DNA from: JAJDOD01 sp050299835
Lineage (GTDB): Bacteria; Pseudomonadota; Alphaproteobacteria; Rhodobacterales; Rhodobacteraceae
Assembly (NCBI GenBank): GCA_050299835.1
Contig: JBNKWP010000003.1
Coordinates: forward strand, 186,001-250,000
DNA: 64,000 nt
Direction of reading: 5' to 3'
Below the pieces are notes generated by a model that did not search any database, was not told where the DNA came from, and saw nothing but the letters and a program-made list of their open reading frames with translations. The position numbers and the translations under genes were made by a program. Below are positions 32,641 to 40,906 of this stretch, one piece after another (position 1 is the stretch's first letter; each line of letters opens with the position of its first letter).

Positions 32641-32742
32641 CGTAGGCCGGGCCTCAGCCCGGCACTCCGTGGCGTAAGGCTCATCCTGTAGAGCGCCAAT
32701 TCATGCGCACCATCGCCACCAGAAGACGAATGCACCGCAAGC
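32641..32742 (+). repeat. Second copy of the REP-like element
   Basis: Begins CGTAGGCCGGGC-CTCAGCCCGGCA and ends with GCGCACCATC, CACCAG and GCACCGCAAGCC, the same pieces in the same order as 28522-28612. The rest of the 401-base gap 32554-32954 has no supported gene; a minus-strand frame at 32681-32944 has no family resemblance. Confidence 0.7.
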
Positions 32743-32954
32743 CGACGGATTTTGACTGAGCCGCCTTGTACTTTACCGCAACCAAACTCCGCCCAGTCCT
32801 GCAGACCGAAAGCCTGGTCGCGTCTGCGCCGCTGCACATGCAGCGAAAGTCCGGATTGAGCCCAAACCGACCGATGCTGCGCATCGCACGAATGTCCGCA
32901 TTACGAAGATTCGGAATGTTGCTCGCGAAGAAGTTGTAAAGCATACTGAATTCA

Positions 32955-33812
32955 ATGAAAGAGCCTGAACTATTCGATATTATGAGCCGCGAAGACGCAG
33001 TTGCTTCCTTTCGCGGGTGGGCTAAGCCCGTCTCGTATTGCCGCGATCAGTTCGTTGTCTGCGGAAATTCGATCCTGTTTTTCGCCACGCTGTCGGGAAC
33101 TGAAAAGGGTGTTCGATTGTTGTCGCCGGACAGCTTGGAATGGTGGCCAGATGACCCAGAGGAGTACCCGGCTGAGAAAGTGCGATGGTTTCCTGACGCT
33201 GTTCAACCCAAGTACAACCAGCGGCGAAAGAAATGGGTTCGGCGGTGCTACCTTTTCTTACGGCAAGCGGATCATTGGCTTTATTGCGGTCCGGTCCATC
33301 AGGCATATCACCAGTATGTTGGCGCCGGGCGTTTTGACGAAAAAAGTCACGTTGGTTATCACTTAGGGGCAAGACTTCCCTATGACACCTGGCTGGCACT
33401 AGGTGGCTATCCAGCTTGGAAGGCAAAGATTGCTGGCACCGAGCAATTTCTGGAACTGTCGGACGCTGCCATACTGAATGAAGCGCTAATGGCGCTTCCG
33501 GATGAAGAAACACATGTGGAACTGACCCGCTGGCAAGGTGATACGCTCTCGGTGTTTCTGAACGAACATCGTGGATTGCCGATGTATATGACGGACCCGG
33601 GAGACTGCGGGACCTACGTTCTGAGCGGTGAAGACGAGGAACTGGAGATGTTTTCGTGTCCCTGTTGCGGGATCGAGATGGAGTTTGCTCGGAATTACAC
33701 CGTGCCAAGAAATATTGCGTTGGATTTGTTCAGAGCGTTCTTCACCAATGAAACCGCTCCGACAGACGGAGACGAGTGGATTCCGGGACTGCCTTGGAGA
33801 AGGGAAGACTAG
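32955..33812 (+). CDS. Hypothetical protein, possibly a two-part immunity-type protein
   Basis: 285 residues, no signal peptide or membrane segment. The N-terminal part (about 1-150) is rich in Trp and Tyr (LEWWPDDPEEYPAEKVRWFP) and not recognised. The C-terminal part (about 185-280) has the order TLSVFLNEHRGLPMYM, DPGDCGTYVLSGEDEELEMF, a CPCCG pair of cysteines, and NIALDLFRAFFTNE then DEWIPGLPW. This order and the final Phe-Phe helix followed by a Trp strand recall Imm1-like immunity proteins, but the match is by eye. No toxin gene is adjacent. GC content is lower than in the flanking genes. The ribosome site is weak. Confidence 0.6.
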   Translation: MKEPELFDIMSREDAVASFRGWAKPVSYCRDQFVVCGNSILFFATLSGTEKGVRLLSPDSLEWWPDDPEEYPAEKVRWFPDAVQPKYNQRRKKWVRRCYLFLRQADHWLYCGPVHQAYHQYVGAGRFDEKSHVGYHLGARLPYDTWLALGGYPAWKAKIAGTEQFLELSDAAILNEALMALPDEETHVELTRWQGDTLSVFLNEHRGLPMYMTDPGDCGTYVLSGEDEELEMFSCPCCGIEMEFARNYTVPRNIALDLFRAFFTNETAPTDGDEWIPGLPWRRED

Positions 33813-33903
33813 TTGGTTCGGAAAGACCTTCACCAAAGAAGACATTGAGCTTATCCGCGACTAGGTCCGTTTTGTCCCGCACAGCGGACATTACTCGCAC
33901 CCC

Positions 33904-34383
33904 TCACTTCCCCTTCTCCCCCTCCATCCGCGCCATCGCGTCCCGAAACCCCTCGTCATAGGCCCAATGCTCCAGCAACTTCGCGTATTGCTGCTTCATG
34001 AAGTCGCCCACATCCTCGCGGTTCTTGTCCTCCCGCGCCTCGCCCACGGCCTCCATCACCTCCTTCTGGAACACCGCCTTCTCCGCCATCTTCATCTGCA
34101 ACCAGGTCTCCAGGATGCGGTTGATCCGGGCCTGATAGCCCTCCCCCATCTTGCGGAAGATCGCGATCACCGCCTTGTCGAGATAAAGCGTCACCTTCTC
34201 CTTCGGCGGGCGCACGTCGATATCCATCTCCAGCGTGTGCCAGGCCTCGGGGATTTCCTTCCGCGCGATCTCCAGGAACAATTCGTCATTCTGCATCGTC
34301 TGCAGGAACAGAAGCTGGTGGAACCGCGCCTCCGCCAGCCGCCGCGTTTTCGGGCCTTTCGCGGGCACCCAATTCACGCTCAT
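33904..34383 (-). CDS. BrnA-like ribbon-helix-helix antitoxin, orphan
   Basis: 159 residues from ATG 34383, with AGGAGAGG 5 bases upstream; an earlier in-frame ATG at 34434 is less likely. The central part resembles BrnA antitoxins: KEKVTLYLDKAVIAIFRKMG then EGYQARINRILETWLQ (about residues 60-95), the strand-helix-helix DNA-binding unit. The flanks are longer than in typical BrnA (about 90 residues) and helical. No BrnT RNase toxin gene is beside it, so it may act as a regulator. The divergent amidinotransferase gene starts 164 bases away across an 11-bp repeat array that this protein could bind. Confidence 0.72.
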   Translation of the reverse strand: MSVNWVPAKGPKTRRLAEARFHQLLFLQTMQNDELFLEIARKEIPEAWHTLEMDIDVRPPKEKVTLYLDKAVIAIFRKMGEGYQARINRILETWLQMKMAEKAVFQKEVMEAVGEAREDKNREDVGDFMKQQYAKLLEHWAYDEGFRDAMARMEGEKGK

Positions 34384-34438
34384 GACACCTCTCCTCGCTT
34401 TTGCCCGAGGATGATCGCAAGGAAGTGTTAACACCTGA

Positions 34439-34498
34439 ACGTCGGTGCGTTCCCACCGACGTTATACCGACGCAACACCGACGCGATACCGACGTTGA
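34439..34498. repeat. Four 11-bp direct repeats plus a 9-bp dyad between divergent genes
   Basis: ACCGACG occurs at 34455, 34466, 34477 and 34488, exactly every 11 bases (units ACCGACGTTAT, ACCGACGCAAC, ACCGACGCGAT, ACCGACGTTGA). The first copy is also the right arm of ACGTCGGTG-N6-CACCGACGT (34439-34462). The array lies between starts at 34383 and 34548, about 50 bases before the second. One helical turn of spacing suggests cooperative protein binding. Confidence 0.8.
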
Positions 34499-34547
34499 TT
34501 TTGCGCCCCATCCGCCCTAATCCACGCAAGGTTTAACGGAGGGTGCG

Positions 34548-35657
34548 ATGCAGAAGACCGTGGTCAACTCCTGGAACGAATGGGACCCGCTGAAACACGT
34601 CATTATCGGCCGCGCCGACAACTGCCACATCCCGCCCGAGGAACCCGCACTCGACGCCAAGGTCCCCGAAGACAGTGACATGCGCGGCAAGTGGGGCAGG
34701 CGTCCGCAGGAAACCATCGACCGCGCCAATGAACTGCTCGACACCTTCGCCAAACAGTTGGAATCAAGGGGAATTCGCGTCGATCGCCCCACCCCCATCG
34801 ACCATTCCCAGCCGGTCACGACACCCGATTTTCGCACCGAAAGCCAGTTCGGCTGCATGCCGCCCAGGGACGTGCTTCTGACGGTCGGCTCCGAGATGCT
34901 CGAAGCCACCATGTCCTACCGATGTCGTTGGTTTGAATACCTGAATTACCGTCCGCTCCTGCAGAAATACTGGGAGGAAGACCCCAATTTTCGCCACGAA
35001 GCCGCGCCCAAACCGCGCCTGACCGATGCCGATTACCACGACGATTACCTCAGCGAGAAAATCGGCATCGAGAAGCGCCTGAAATGGACCGCCGAGAAGC
35101 ATTTCGTCACGACCGAGGAAGAACCCCTGTTCGACGCCGCCGATGTCCTGCGCTTCGGCAAGGATCTCGTCGTCCAGCACGGATTCACCACCAATCTCAA
35201 AGGCATCGAGTGGCTCCGCCGCCATTTCCCCGATCACCGCGTCCACGCCGTCAACTTCCCCGGCGACCCCTACCCGATCCACATCGACGCCACCTTCACA
35301 CCGCTCAAACCCGGCGTCATCCTCAACAACCCCCAGCGCCGCCTCCCCGACGATCAGAGGGAGCTCTTCCACAAGAACGGATGGGAAATCATCGACGCCG
35401 CCCAACCCGCCCATAACTCCCCACCACCGTTGTGTTATTCCTCGGTCTGGCTGTCGATGAACGTCCTCGTCCTCGACCCGAAAACCGTCTGCGTCGAGAA
35501 GTCCGAGGTCTATCAGGCCGACCAGATGGACAAGCTCGGGATGGAGGTGGTCGAGGTCGAATTGCGCGACGCCTACGCCTTCGGCGGCGGCCTCCACTGC
35601 TCGACGGCAGACGTGTATCGCGAAGGCGGGTGCGAGGATTATTTCCCTCACCAGTAA
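34548..35657 (+). CDS. Amidinotransferase (glycine amidinotransferase-like)
   Basis: 369 residues, pentein fold. Residues expected for an arginine:glycine amidinotransferase-type enzyme are visible: NSWNEWDPLKHVIIGRA at the start, an Asp-containing segment near residue 197 (DAADVLRFGKDLVVQHG), the catalytic His in YPIHIDATFTPLKPG (about residue 245) and the catalytic Cys in AFGGGLHCSTADVYREG (about residue 352). It would move an amidino group from arginine to an amine such as glycine, making a guanidino compound. No creatine or secondary-metabolite genes are nearby, so the acceptor is unknown. The 11-bp repeat array upstream suggests specific regulation. GGAGG lies 6 bases before the ATG. Confidence 0.88.
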   Translation: MQKTVVNSWNEWDPLKHVIIGRADNCHIPPEEPALDAKVPEDSDMRGKWGRRPQETIDRANELLDTFAKQLESRGIRVDRPTPIDHSQPVTTPDFRTESQFGCMPPRDVLLTVGSEMLEATMSYRCRWFEYLNYRPLLQKYWEEDPNFRHEAAPKPRLTDADYHDDYLSEKIGIEKRLKWTAEKHFVTTEEEPLFDAADVLRFGKDLVVQHGFTTNLKGIEWLRRHFPDHRVHAVNFPGDPYPIHIDATFTPLKPGVILNNPQRRLPDDQRELFHKNGWEIIDAAQPAHNSPPPLCYSSVWLSMNVLVLDPKTVCVEKSEVYQADQMDKLGMEVVEVELRDAYAFGGGLHCSTADVYREGGCEDYFPHQ

Positions 35658-35676
35658 CAACCGCTAGGCTCGCCCC

Positions 35677-36144
35677 ATGACCGACCTCTCCCTCTACCGT
35701 CCCTGCGCCGGCGTCGTCCTCGCCAACCGCAAGGGCCTGATCTTCACCGGCGAACGCATCGACACGCCAGGCGCATGGCAGATGCCGCAGGGCGGGATCG
35801 ACGACGGCGAAGACCCGGCCGACGCCGCCCTCCGCGAGCTTGAGGAAGAAACCGGATTACCCCGTGATTCCGTGACCTTGGAAGCCGAACACCCCGACTG
35901 GATCACCTACGACCTGCCGCCTGACATCGCGCGCAAACTCTGGAAGGGCAAATACCTCGGACAGGCCCAGAAATGGTTCCTGCTCCGCTATGACGGCCCC
36001 GATTCCGCCATCGACATCGCCAAACACGACCTCGAGTTCTCCCGCTGGCGCTGGGCAACCGCGGATGAAACCCTCCGCGATATCGTCCCCTTCAAACGCG
36101 CTGTCTATGACCGGGTGATTGCCGAATTCCGGGACCGGCTGTGA
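35677..36144 (+). CDS. rppH: RNA pyrophosphohydrolase (Nudix)
   Basis: 155 residues. Removes pyrophosphate from the 5' triphosphate of mRNA, opening it to RNase E-type decay. The N-terminus YRPCAGVVLANRKGLIFTGE and GAWQMPQGGIDDGED are typical. The Nudix box runs from GGIDDGEDPADAALRELEEE to TG (about residues 37-58) with all catalytic Glu residues. It is 19 bases after the amidinotransferase gene. Its stop codon overlaps a GTG that begins a decayed DoxX frame. Confidence 0.94.
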   Translation: MTDLSLYRPCAGVVLANRKGLIFTGERIDTPGAWQMPQGGIDDGEDPADAALRELEEETGLPRDSVTLEAEHPDWITYDLPPDIARKLWKGKYLGQAQKWFLLRYDGPDSAIDIAKHDLEFSRWRWATADETLRDIVPFKRAVYDRVIAEFRDRL

Positions 36145-36416
36145 GGGGTTGGGAAGACCGCCTGGGTCGCTGGCTGCTCGCCGCGCTTTTCGTGGCAGGC
36201 ACGGTTCAGAAGATCACCGCCCCCTCCGCCGTCTCATCGGCCTTCTCGAAGGCAAGGGCCTGCCCGGCCGCCCTGGCACTGGCGCTCTAAACCGCCTTCA
36301 CTAGCTGGTTCCATTTGATCCCGGACGACCTCTGGCAGATGTCGATCTTCGTCAAGAACTGGGCCATCACCGGCGGCCTGCTCATCCTCGCCTCGACCCG
36401 TCGCTCCTGGCTTTAA
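36141..36416 (+). pseudogene. Disrupted DoxX-family gene
   Basis: From GTG 36141 (GTGA overlap with the rppH stop) the frame reads GRWLLAALFVAGTVQKITAP, as at the start of DoxX membrane proteins. The next conserved piece, LIGLLEGKGLPG, is in another frame. The third piece, PAALALAL then a TAA at 36288-36290 then TAFTSWFHLIPDDLWQMSIF, returns to the first frame. A frameshift or internal deletion plus a stop codon, where a Tyr codon would be expected, have removed function. Intact relatives are about 130 residues with four membrane helices; here about 91 codons remain. Confidence 0.8.
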
Positions 36417-36442
36417 GCCGCAATGGCGCTATCCTGTTGGCC

Positions 36443-36916
36443 ATGACACGCATCGCATTCCTCGCCCTCTCGCTGACCCTCTTGGCCACCACGGCACAGG
36501 CGCTGTCCTGCCTGCGCCCCGACGCGGTCCGCCTCTTCGAACAGGCGCGCGATGCGGAAGACGCCTTCTATGTCGTCAAGGGCCGTGTCTTCTTCCTTGA
36601 AACCCCGAACCTGCCGGTCAAGGGCTCCGAGGTTCCGACCGAAACCCGCGCGCGGATCGAAGGGCAGGGCCTGACTCCATCGGGGTTCAACGTGTCGTTC
36701 GACCGGGAGGTGATTGTCGAAATGAATTGCCTCGGCCCGTGGTGTCCGGCCCCCGAGGGTCTCGAAGGCCAGCTCATCATGGCCATCAGATCAGCCGAGG
36801 ACCGGCTGTCTCTCAGGCTCGGCCCCTGCGGCGGCGATCAGGTTCTGTGGGATGAAGACGGCGAAAGCCGGGTTCTGTCCTGCTACCGCGACGGTATCTG
36901 CGAACAGAACTACTGA
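36443..36916 (+). CDS. Secreted Cys-rich hypothetical protein
   Basis: 157 residues from ATG 36443 (a TTG six bases earlier is possible). The signal peptide MTRIAFLALSLTLLATTAQA would leave a mature protein starting LSCLRP. The body has about eight cysteines (LSCLRPD, MNCLGPWCP, LGPCGG, LSCYRDGICE), suggesting disulfides in the periplasm. I do not recognise the family, though similar short secreted proteins occur in Roseobacter-type genomes. No terminator was found after its stop. Confidence 0.72.
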   Translation: MTRIAFLALSLTLLATTAQALSCLRPDAVRLFEQARDAEDAFYVVKGRVFFLETPNLPVKGSEVPTETRARIEGQGLTPSGFNVSFDREVIVEMNCLGPWCPAPEGLEGQLIMAIRSAEDRLSLRLGPCGGDQVLWDEDGESRVLSCYRDGICEQNY

Positions 36917-37332
36917 CAGGATGCGCCCGCGAAGCCGGGTCACTGTGGGACATGGGATTGGATCGTTTCCCGGCCCCGCGAACGCAACGTTTACCCACCC
37001 TACTCGTCTCACTCACTCATGCGGCGATACACGCCGTACTCGTAATTTTTGTCGATCAACCGTGACGGATCGAAATGGAACCAGCCGACCGACGGGCTGA
37101 AAAGCGTTTCTCTCAAAGCACTGCAGCTTCCGTTGCAGCCATGAAGAGGTTCGCGTTTCCCTGACGCTTGGTCAACGGGCCGACAAGGGCCTGCGTGAGC
37201 GCAGCGTGAAACCGGGGGCGCAGCGCGTGAACGGTCTGTTGAAGTCATGCTGGATGCAGGAACAAAACATGAATATCATGTCAGGATGACACGGATTCTC
37301 TTATATTCGCGCAAATCGGGCGAGAATCGCCC
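36917..37332. other. 416-base gap upstream of dnaE2
   Basis: No supported gene; a minus-strand frame at 37009-37248 has no family features. imuA and imuB, which normally precede dnaE2, are absent. A possible SOS site lies near the right end. Confidence 0.5.
37260..37274 (+). promoter_or_regulatory. Possible LexA site before dnaE2
   Basis: GAAC-N7-GAAT, one base from the GAAC-N7-GAAC site described for Rhodobacter LexA, 58 bases before the dnaE2 start. A single short imperfect match could be chance. Confidence 0.35.
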
Positions 37333-40300
37333 ATGAGCTTCGCGGAACTGTCCGTCACCTCGAACTTCACCTTCCTCACCGGCGCCAGCCATGCGGAGGA
37401 ATATATCGACCGCGCCGCGCTCCTCGGGATCGAGGCGCTTGCGATTGCAGATGAAAATTCGGTGGCCGGGATCGTGCGCGCCCATGCTCGCGTCCGCGAG
37501 ATTGCCCGACAGGTGAAGGAACGCCGGACCTCCGAACTCATCGGCCCGCCCGCCCCCTGGGTCCCGAAGCCCGTTCCGGATGAACGCTATCCGGGCGGAA
37601 ATGCATTTCACCTTTTCAGAAATACGCATGCTCCCGTCGCCGGTTTCGAGACGCGGGTTCAGCCCCCGCCCCTGCCCGATGACGACGCCTCCGCCGCGAT
37701 CATGAACGTCCCCCGCCTGCTGCCCGCCGCGCGGATCGTGCTCGACACCGGCTTTTCCGTCACCACGCTTCCGAAGACCCGTAAGGGTTGGGGCAACCTC
37801 TGCCGCCTGATCTCGCGCGGGCGGCTCAGGACCGAGAAAGGGTCCTGCCTCCTCTCCCTCGACGACCTCCTCGAATTCGGCGGCGACATGGCGCTGCTGA
37901 TCCACCCGCCACGGGCAAAAACGTCGAAGGGCGGCGCGGGCGAATGGCAAACACAGGCAGACCGGCTGACGCGCCGCTTTGCTGACGACTGTCACCTGAT
38001 CCTCGCTCCGAAATATGACGGGCAGGACGAGAGCCGCTTCGACTGGCTCGCCGGTCTGGCGAAAAGCCTGGGCATCCCCACAATCGCCAGCGCCACGCCC
38101 CTGATGCATCACGGCTCCCGTCGCAAGCTCGCCGACGTGCTGACCGCCATCCGCACCGGTGTAAAGGTCGGCGAACTCGGCCGCGCGGCCCTTGCCAATG
38201 CCGAACAGCGCCTGCGGTCGGAAGCCGAGATGCGCCGCCTGCTCGGCCGCCACGAAGACGCCGTCGACCGTGCCGCCGCGCTCGCCCGGACACTCTCCTT
38301 CCGGCTCGACGAGTTGCGCTACGAATACCCTTCCGAGATCGCGGAAAACGAAACGGCGGAAGAGCGCCTCAGGCGCCTCGCCTTCGAAGGCCTCCACTGG
38401 CGCTATCCCTCGGGCGCGCCCGAGAAGGTGAAGAAGCTGCTCGCCCATGAACTGACCCTGATCGCCAAGCTCAAATATGAGCCCTACTTTCTTACCGTCC
38501 GCGACGTGGTCGCCTTCGCCCAGGAACGCGGCATCCTCTGCCAGGGGCGCGGCTCGGCCGCCAATTCGGTGGTCTGCTACTGCCTTGGTGTGACCAGTGT
38601 CAGCCCGGAGGTCGGCACCATGGTCTTTGAACGCTTCGTCTCCGAGGCCCGCGACGAGCCTCCGGACATCGACGTCGATTTCGAACACGAACGCCGCGAA
38701 GAGGTCATACAGCATATCTATCAACGCTACGGCCGCCACCGCGCCGGGCTTTGCGCCACCGTGGTCCACTATCGCGGCAAACGCGCCATCCGGGAGGTCG
38801 GCCGCGCCATGGGGCTGACCGAAGACACCATCGGCGCCATCTCCTCCCAGCTCTGGGGCTTCTTCGACACCTCCGGCATGGCCGAAAGCCAACTCCGCGA
38901 GATCGGGCTCGACCCGACTGACAAGCGCCTTTCGATAACGCTGAAGCTGATCTTCGAAATCCAGGGCTTCCCGAGACACCTCTCCCAGCATGTCGGCGGC
39001 TTCGTCATCACCGAAGGTCGGCTCGACGAGCTTGTCCCCATCGAGAACGCCACGATGGAGGACCGCACCGTCATCTGCTGGGACAAGGACGACATCGACG
39101 CCCTCGGCATCCTCAAGGTCGATGTGCTGGCCTTGGGCATGCTCTCCTGCATCCGCAAGGCCTTCGACCTGATCCGCACGCACCACCGCACCGACTATAC
39201 GCTGGCGACCCTCCCTCCCGAGGACCCACGGGTCTACGACATGCTCTGCAAGGCCGACTCCTTAGGCGTCTTCCAGGTCGAAAGCCGCGCCCAGATGAAC
39301 TTTCTGCCGCGCATGAAGCCCCGCACCTTCTACGACCTTGTGATCGAGACCGCTATCATCCGCCCCGGCCCGATCCAGGGCGATATGGTGCATCCCTTCA
39401 TCCGTCGCAGGAACGGAGAAGAAAAGGTAGAATTCCCCTCAGACGAGTTGGGCAAGGTGCTGGGCAAGACCCTTGGCGTGCCGCTCTTCCAGGAACAGGC
39501 CATGCAGATCGCCATCGTCGGCGCGGGCTTCACAGCGGAGGAGGCCGACCGGTTGAGACGCTCGCTGGCCACCTTCAAGAAACACGGGTCGGTCTCGGAA
39601 TTCCGCAACCGCTTCCTGAGGGGCATGCGCGAAAACGGCTATGACGACGACTTCGCCGAGCGCTGCTTCGCCCAGATCGAAGGCTTCGGCTCCTACGGTT
39701 TCCCCGAAAGCCACGCCGCCAGTTTCGCGCTCCTCGTCTATGCGTCGAGCTGGCTCAAATGCCACCACCCCGGCATCTTCGCCTGTGCGCTCCTCAACTC
39801 CCAGCCCATGGGTTTCTACGCCCCGGCCCAGATCGTCCGCGATGCCCGCGAGCACGGGGTCGAAATCCGCCCCCCCGACATCAACGCCTCCACCTGGGAC
39901 AACATCATGGAACCCGACGGGCATGGCGGCCTCGCACTTCGCCTCGGCTTCCGACAAATCAAGTCGATGCGTGAAGAAGAGGCGACCTGGATCGCCGCCG
40001 CACGCGGCAACGGCTACCTCTCGGTTGAGGACGTCTGGCGCCGCGCCGGGATCGAGCCCCGCCTGCTGCGGGTACTGGCAGAAGCGGATGTCTTCTCCAG
40101 CCTCGACGTCACCCGCCGCGACGCGCTTTGGGCCGCCACCGCGCTCATGTCCGACAAGCCGCTGCCTCTCTTCGCCGCTGACCTCGACGGCGAGGGGATC
40201 GTGGAACCGGCAGCCCATCTGCCGCAGATGACCGAAGGGGAACATGTGGTCGAAGACTACGTTGCCATGCGCCTGACGCTTCGCACCCACCCCATGGCCT

Positions 40301-40428
40301 TACTGCGCCACAAGCTGACACCGGGCACCCCGCCCCTGATCAAGGCCGTCTCTCTTGGGACCGGGGCCGAGGGAGAGGGGGAAAAACACCTCACCGTCGC
40401 CTCCGGTCTCACGCGCACCGATGTCTGA
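37333..40428 (+). CDS. dnaE2: Error-prone DNA polymerase DnaE2/ImuC, C-terminally shortened
   Basis: 1031 residues. The PHP domain is at the N-terminus (SFAELSVTSNFTFLTGASHA). Polymerase motifs: GRGSAANSVVCYCLG (about residues 402-416), PPDIDVDFEHERREEV with catalytic Asp residues (about 445), GFPRHLSQHVGGFVIT (about 545) and ILKVDVLALGML (about 595). The helix-hairpin-helix part follows (VEDVWRRAGIEPRLLRVLAE, about 900). Shortly after RTHPMALLRHKL the protein ends, so the OB-fold region usual at the C-terminus seems to be missing. Translesion synthesis by this polymerase normally needs ImuA and ImuB, which are not in the window. Confidence 0.9.
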   Translation: MSFAELSVTSNFTFLTGASHAEEYIDRAALLGIEALAIADENSVAGIVRAHARVREIARQVKERRTSELIGPPAPWVPKPVPDERYPGGNAFHLFRNTHAPVAGFETRVQPPPLPDDDASAAIMNVPRLLPAARIVLDTGFSVTTLPKTRKGWGNLCRLISRGRLRTEKGSCLLSLDDLLEFGGDMALLIHPPRAKTSKGGAGEWQTQADRLTRRFADDCHLILAPKYDGQDESRFDWLAGLAKSLGIPTIASATPLMHHGSRRKLADVLTAIRTGVKVGELGRAALANAEQRLRSEAEMRRLLGRHEDAVDRAAALARTLSFRLDELRYEYPSEIAENETAEERLRRLAFEGLHWRYPSGAPEKVKKLLAHELTLIAKLKYEPYFLTVRDVVAFAQERGILCQGRGSAANSVVCYCLGVTSVSPEVGTMVFERFVSEARDEPPDIDVDFEHERREEVIQHIYQRYGRHRAGLCATVVHYRGKRAIREVGRAMGLTEDTIGAISSQLWGFFDTSGMAESQLREIGLDPTDKRLSITLKLIFEIQGFPRHLSQHVGGFVITEGRLDELVPIENATMEDRTVICWDKDDIDALGILKVDVLALGMLSCIRKAFDLIRTHHRTDYTLATLPPEDPRVYDMLCKADSLGVFQVESRAQMNFLPRMKPRTFYDLVIETAIIRPGPIQGDMVHPFIRRRNGEEKVEFPSDELGKVLGKTLGVPLFQEQAMQIAIVGAGFTAEEADRLRRSLATFKKHGSVSEFRNRFLRGMRENGYDDDFAERCFAQIEGFGSYGFPESHAASFALLVYASSWLKCHHPGIFACALLNSQPMGFYAPAQIVRDAREHGVEIRPPDINASTWDNIMEPDGHGGLALRLGFRQIKSMREEEATWIAAARGNGYLSVEDVWRRAGIEPRLLRVLAEADVFSSLDVTRRDALWAATALMSDKPLPLFAADLDGEGIVEPAAHLPQMTEGEHVVEDYVAMRLTLRTHPMALLRHKLTPGTPPLIKAVSLGTGAEGEGEKHLTVASGLTRTDV

Positions 40429-40533
40429 GGCGTGGGGGACGAAATTGCGAAACGCGGCGGACGTGAAACTTGACCCAGCGCAAGGAGATCCCCAAGTCTG
40501 TTCTCTAAGGTCCGGCGTGAAAGGAGCAAACGC

Positions 40534-40848
40534 ATGCTCGATATCTCGAATGCGAAGATTGTCCGCGTGATCTTTCTGGCCCGCGAATACGGCCCCGACA
40601 GCAAGCATCTCAGCGAATATATCTCGGGCCTGAACTACGACGAAAAGTCCAGTCTCGTCGCGCTGATGTGGGTCGGGCGGGACAGTTACCCGCCCGAGGA
40701 TCTGGCCAAGGCCAAGGCTGATGCCGAAGCGGAGGCCAGCGCGCCGACGGAAATGTATCTCTCCGGGATCCCCGACCTGCCGGAATATCTGGAAAACGGT
40801 CTGGAGCTTCTGGGCATCGACGTCACGGAAGCTGAAGACCGGATGTAG
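40534..40848 (+). CDS. DUF3775 family protein
   Basis: 104 residues. MLDISNAKIVRVIFLAREYG, then YDEKSSLVALMWVGRDSY, then GIPDLPEYLENGLELLGIDV matches DUF3775, a small acidic family of unknown function common in alphaproteobacteria. GAAAGGAG lies 6 bases before the ATG. It is 105 bases after dnaE2 on the same strand. Confidence 0.85.
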   Translation: MLDISNAKIVRVIFLAREYGPDSKHLSEYISGLNYDEKSSLVALMWVGRDSYPPEDLAKAKADAEAEASAPTEMYLSGIPDLPEYLENGLELLGIDVTEAEDRM

Positions 40849-40906
40849 ACCGGCCAAAGATGCGGAATGCCACCGGATATGCTAGTATGCATTTGGGAGG
40901 ACCAAC

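Noticed and set aside
32681..32944. Minus-strand 87-codon frame downstream of the REP-like copy
   Set aside because: Partly covers the repeat element and lacks any family features.
34455..34498. CRISPR-like array
   Set aside because: Units are 11 bp without spacers; it is a phased direct repeat. No CRISPR array or cas gene was seen anywhere in the window.
37009..37248. Minus-strand 79-codon frame in the gap before dnaE2
   Set aside because: No ribosome site and no recognisable domain; codon pattern not gene-like.
37276..39186. 636-codon minus-strand open frame inside dnaE2
   Set aside because: Antisense to the polymerase domains; no conserved motifs.
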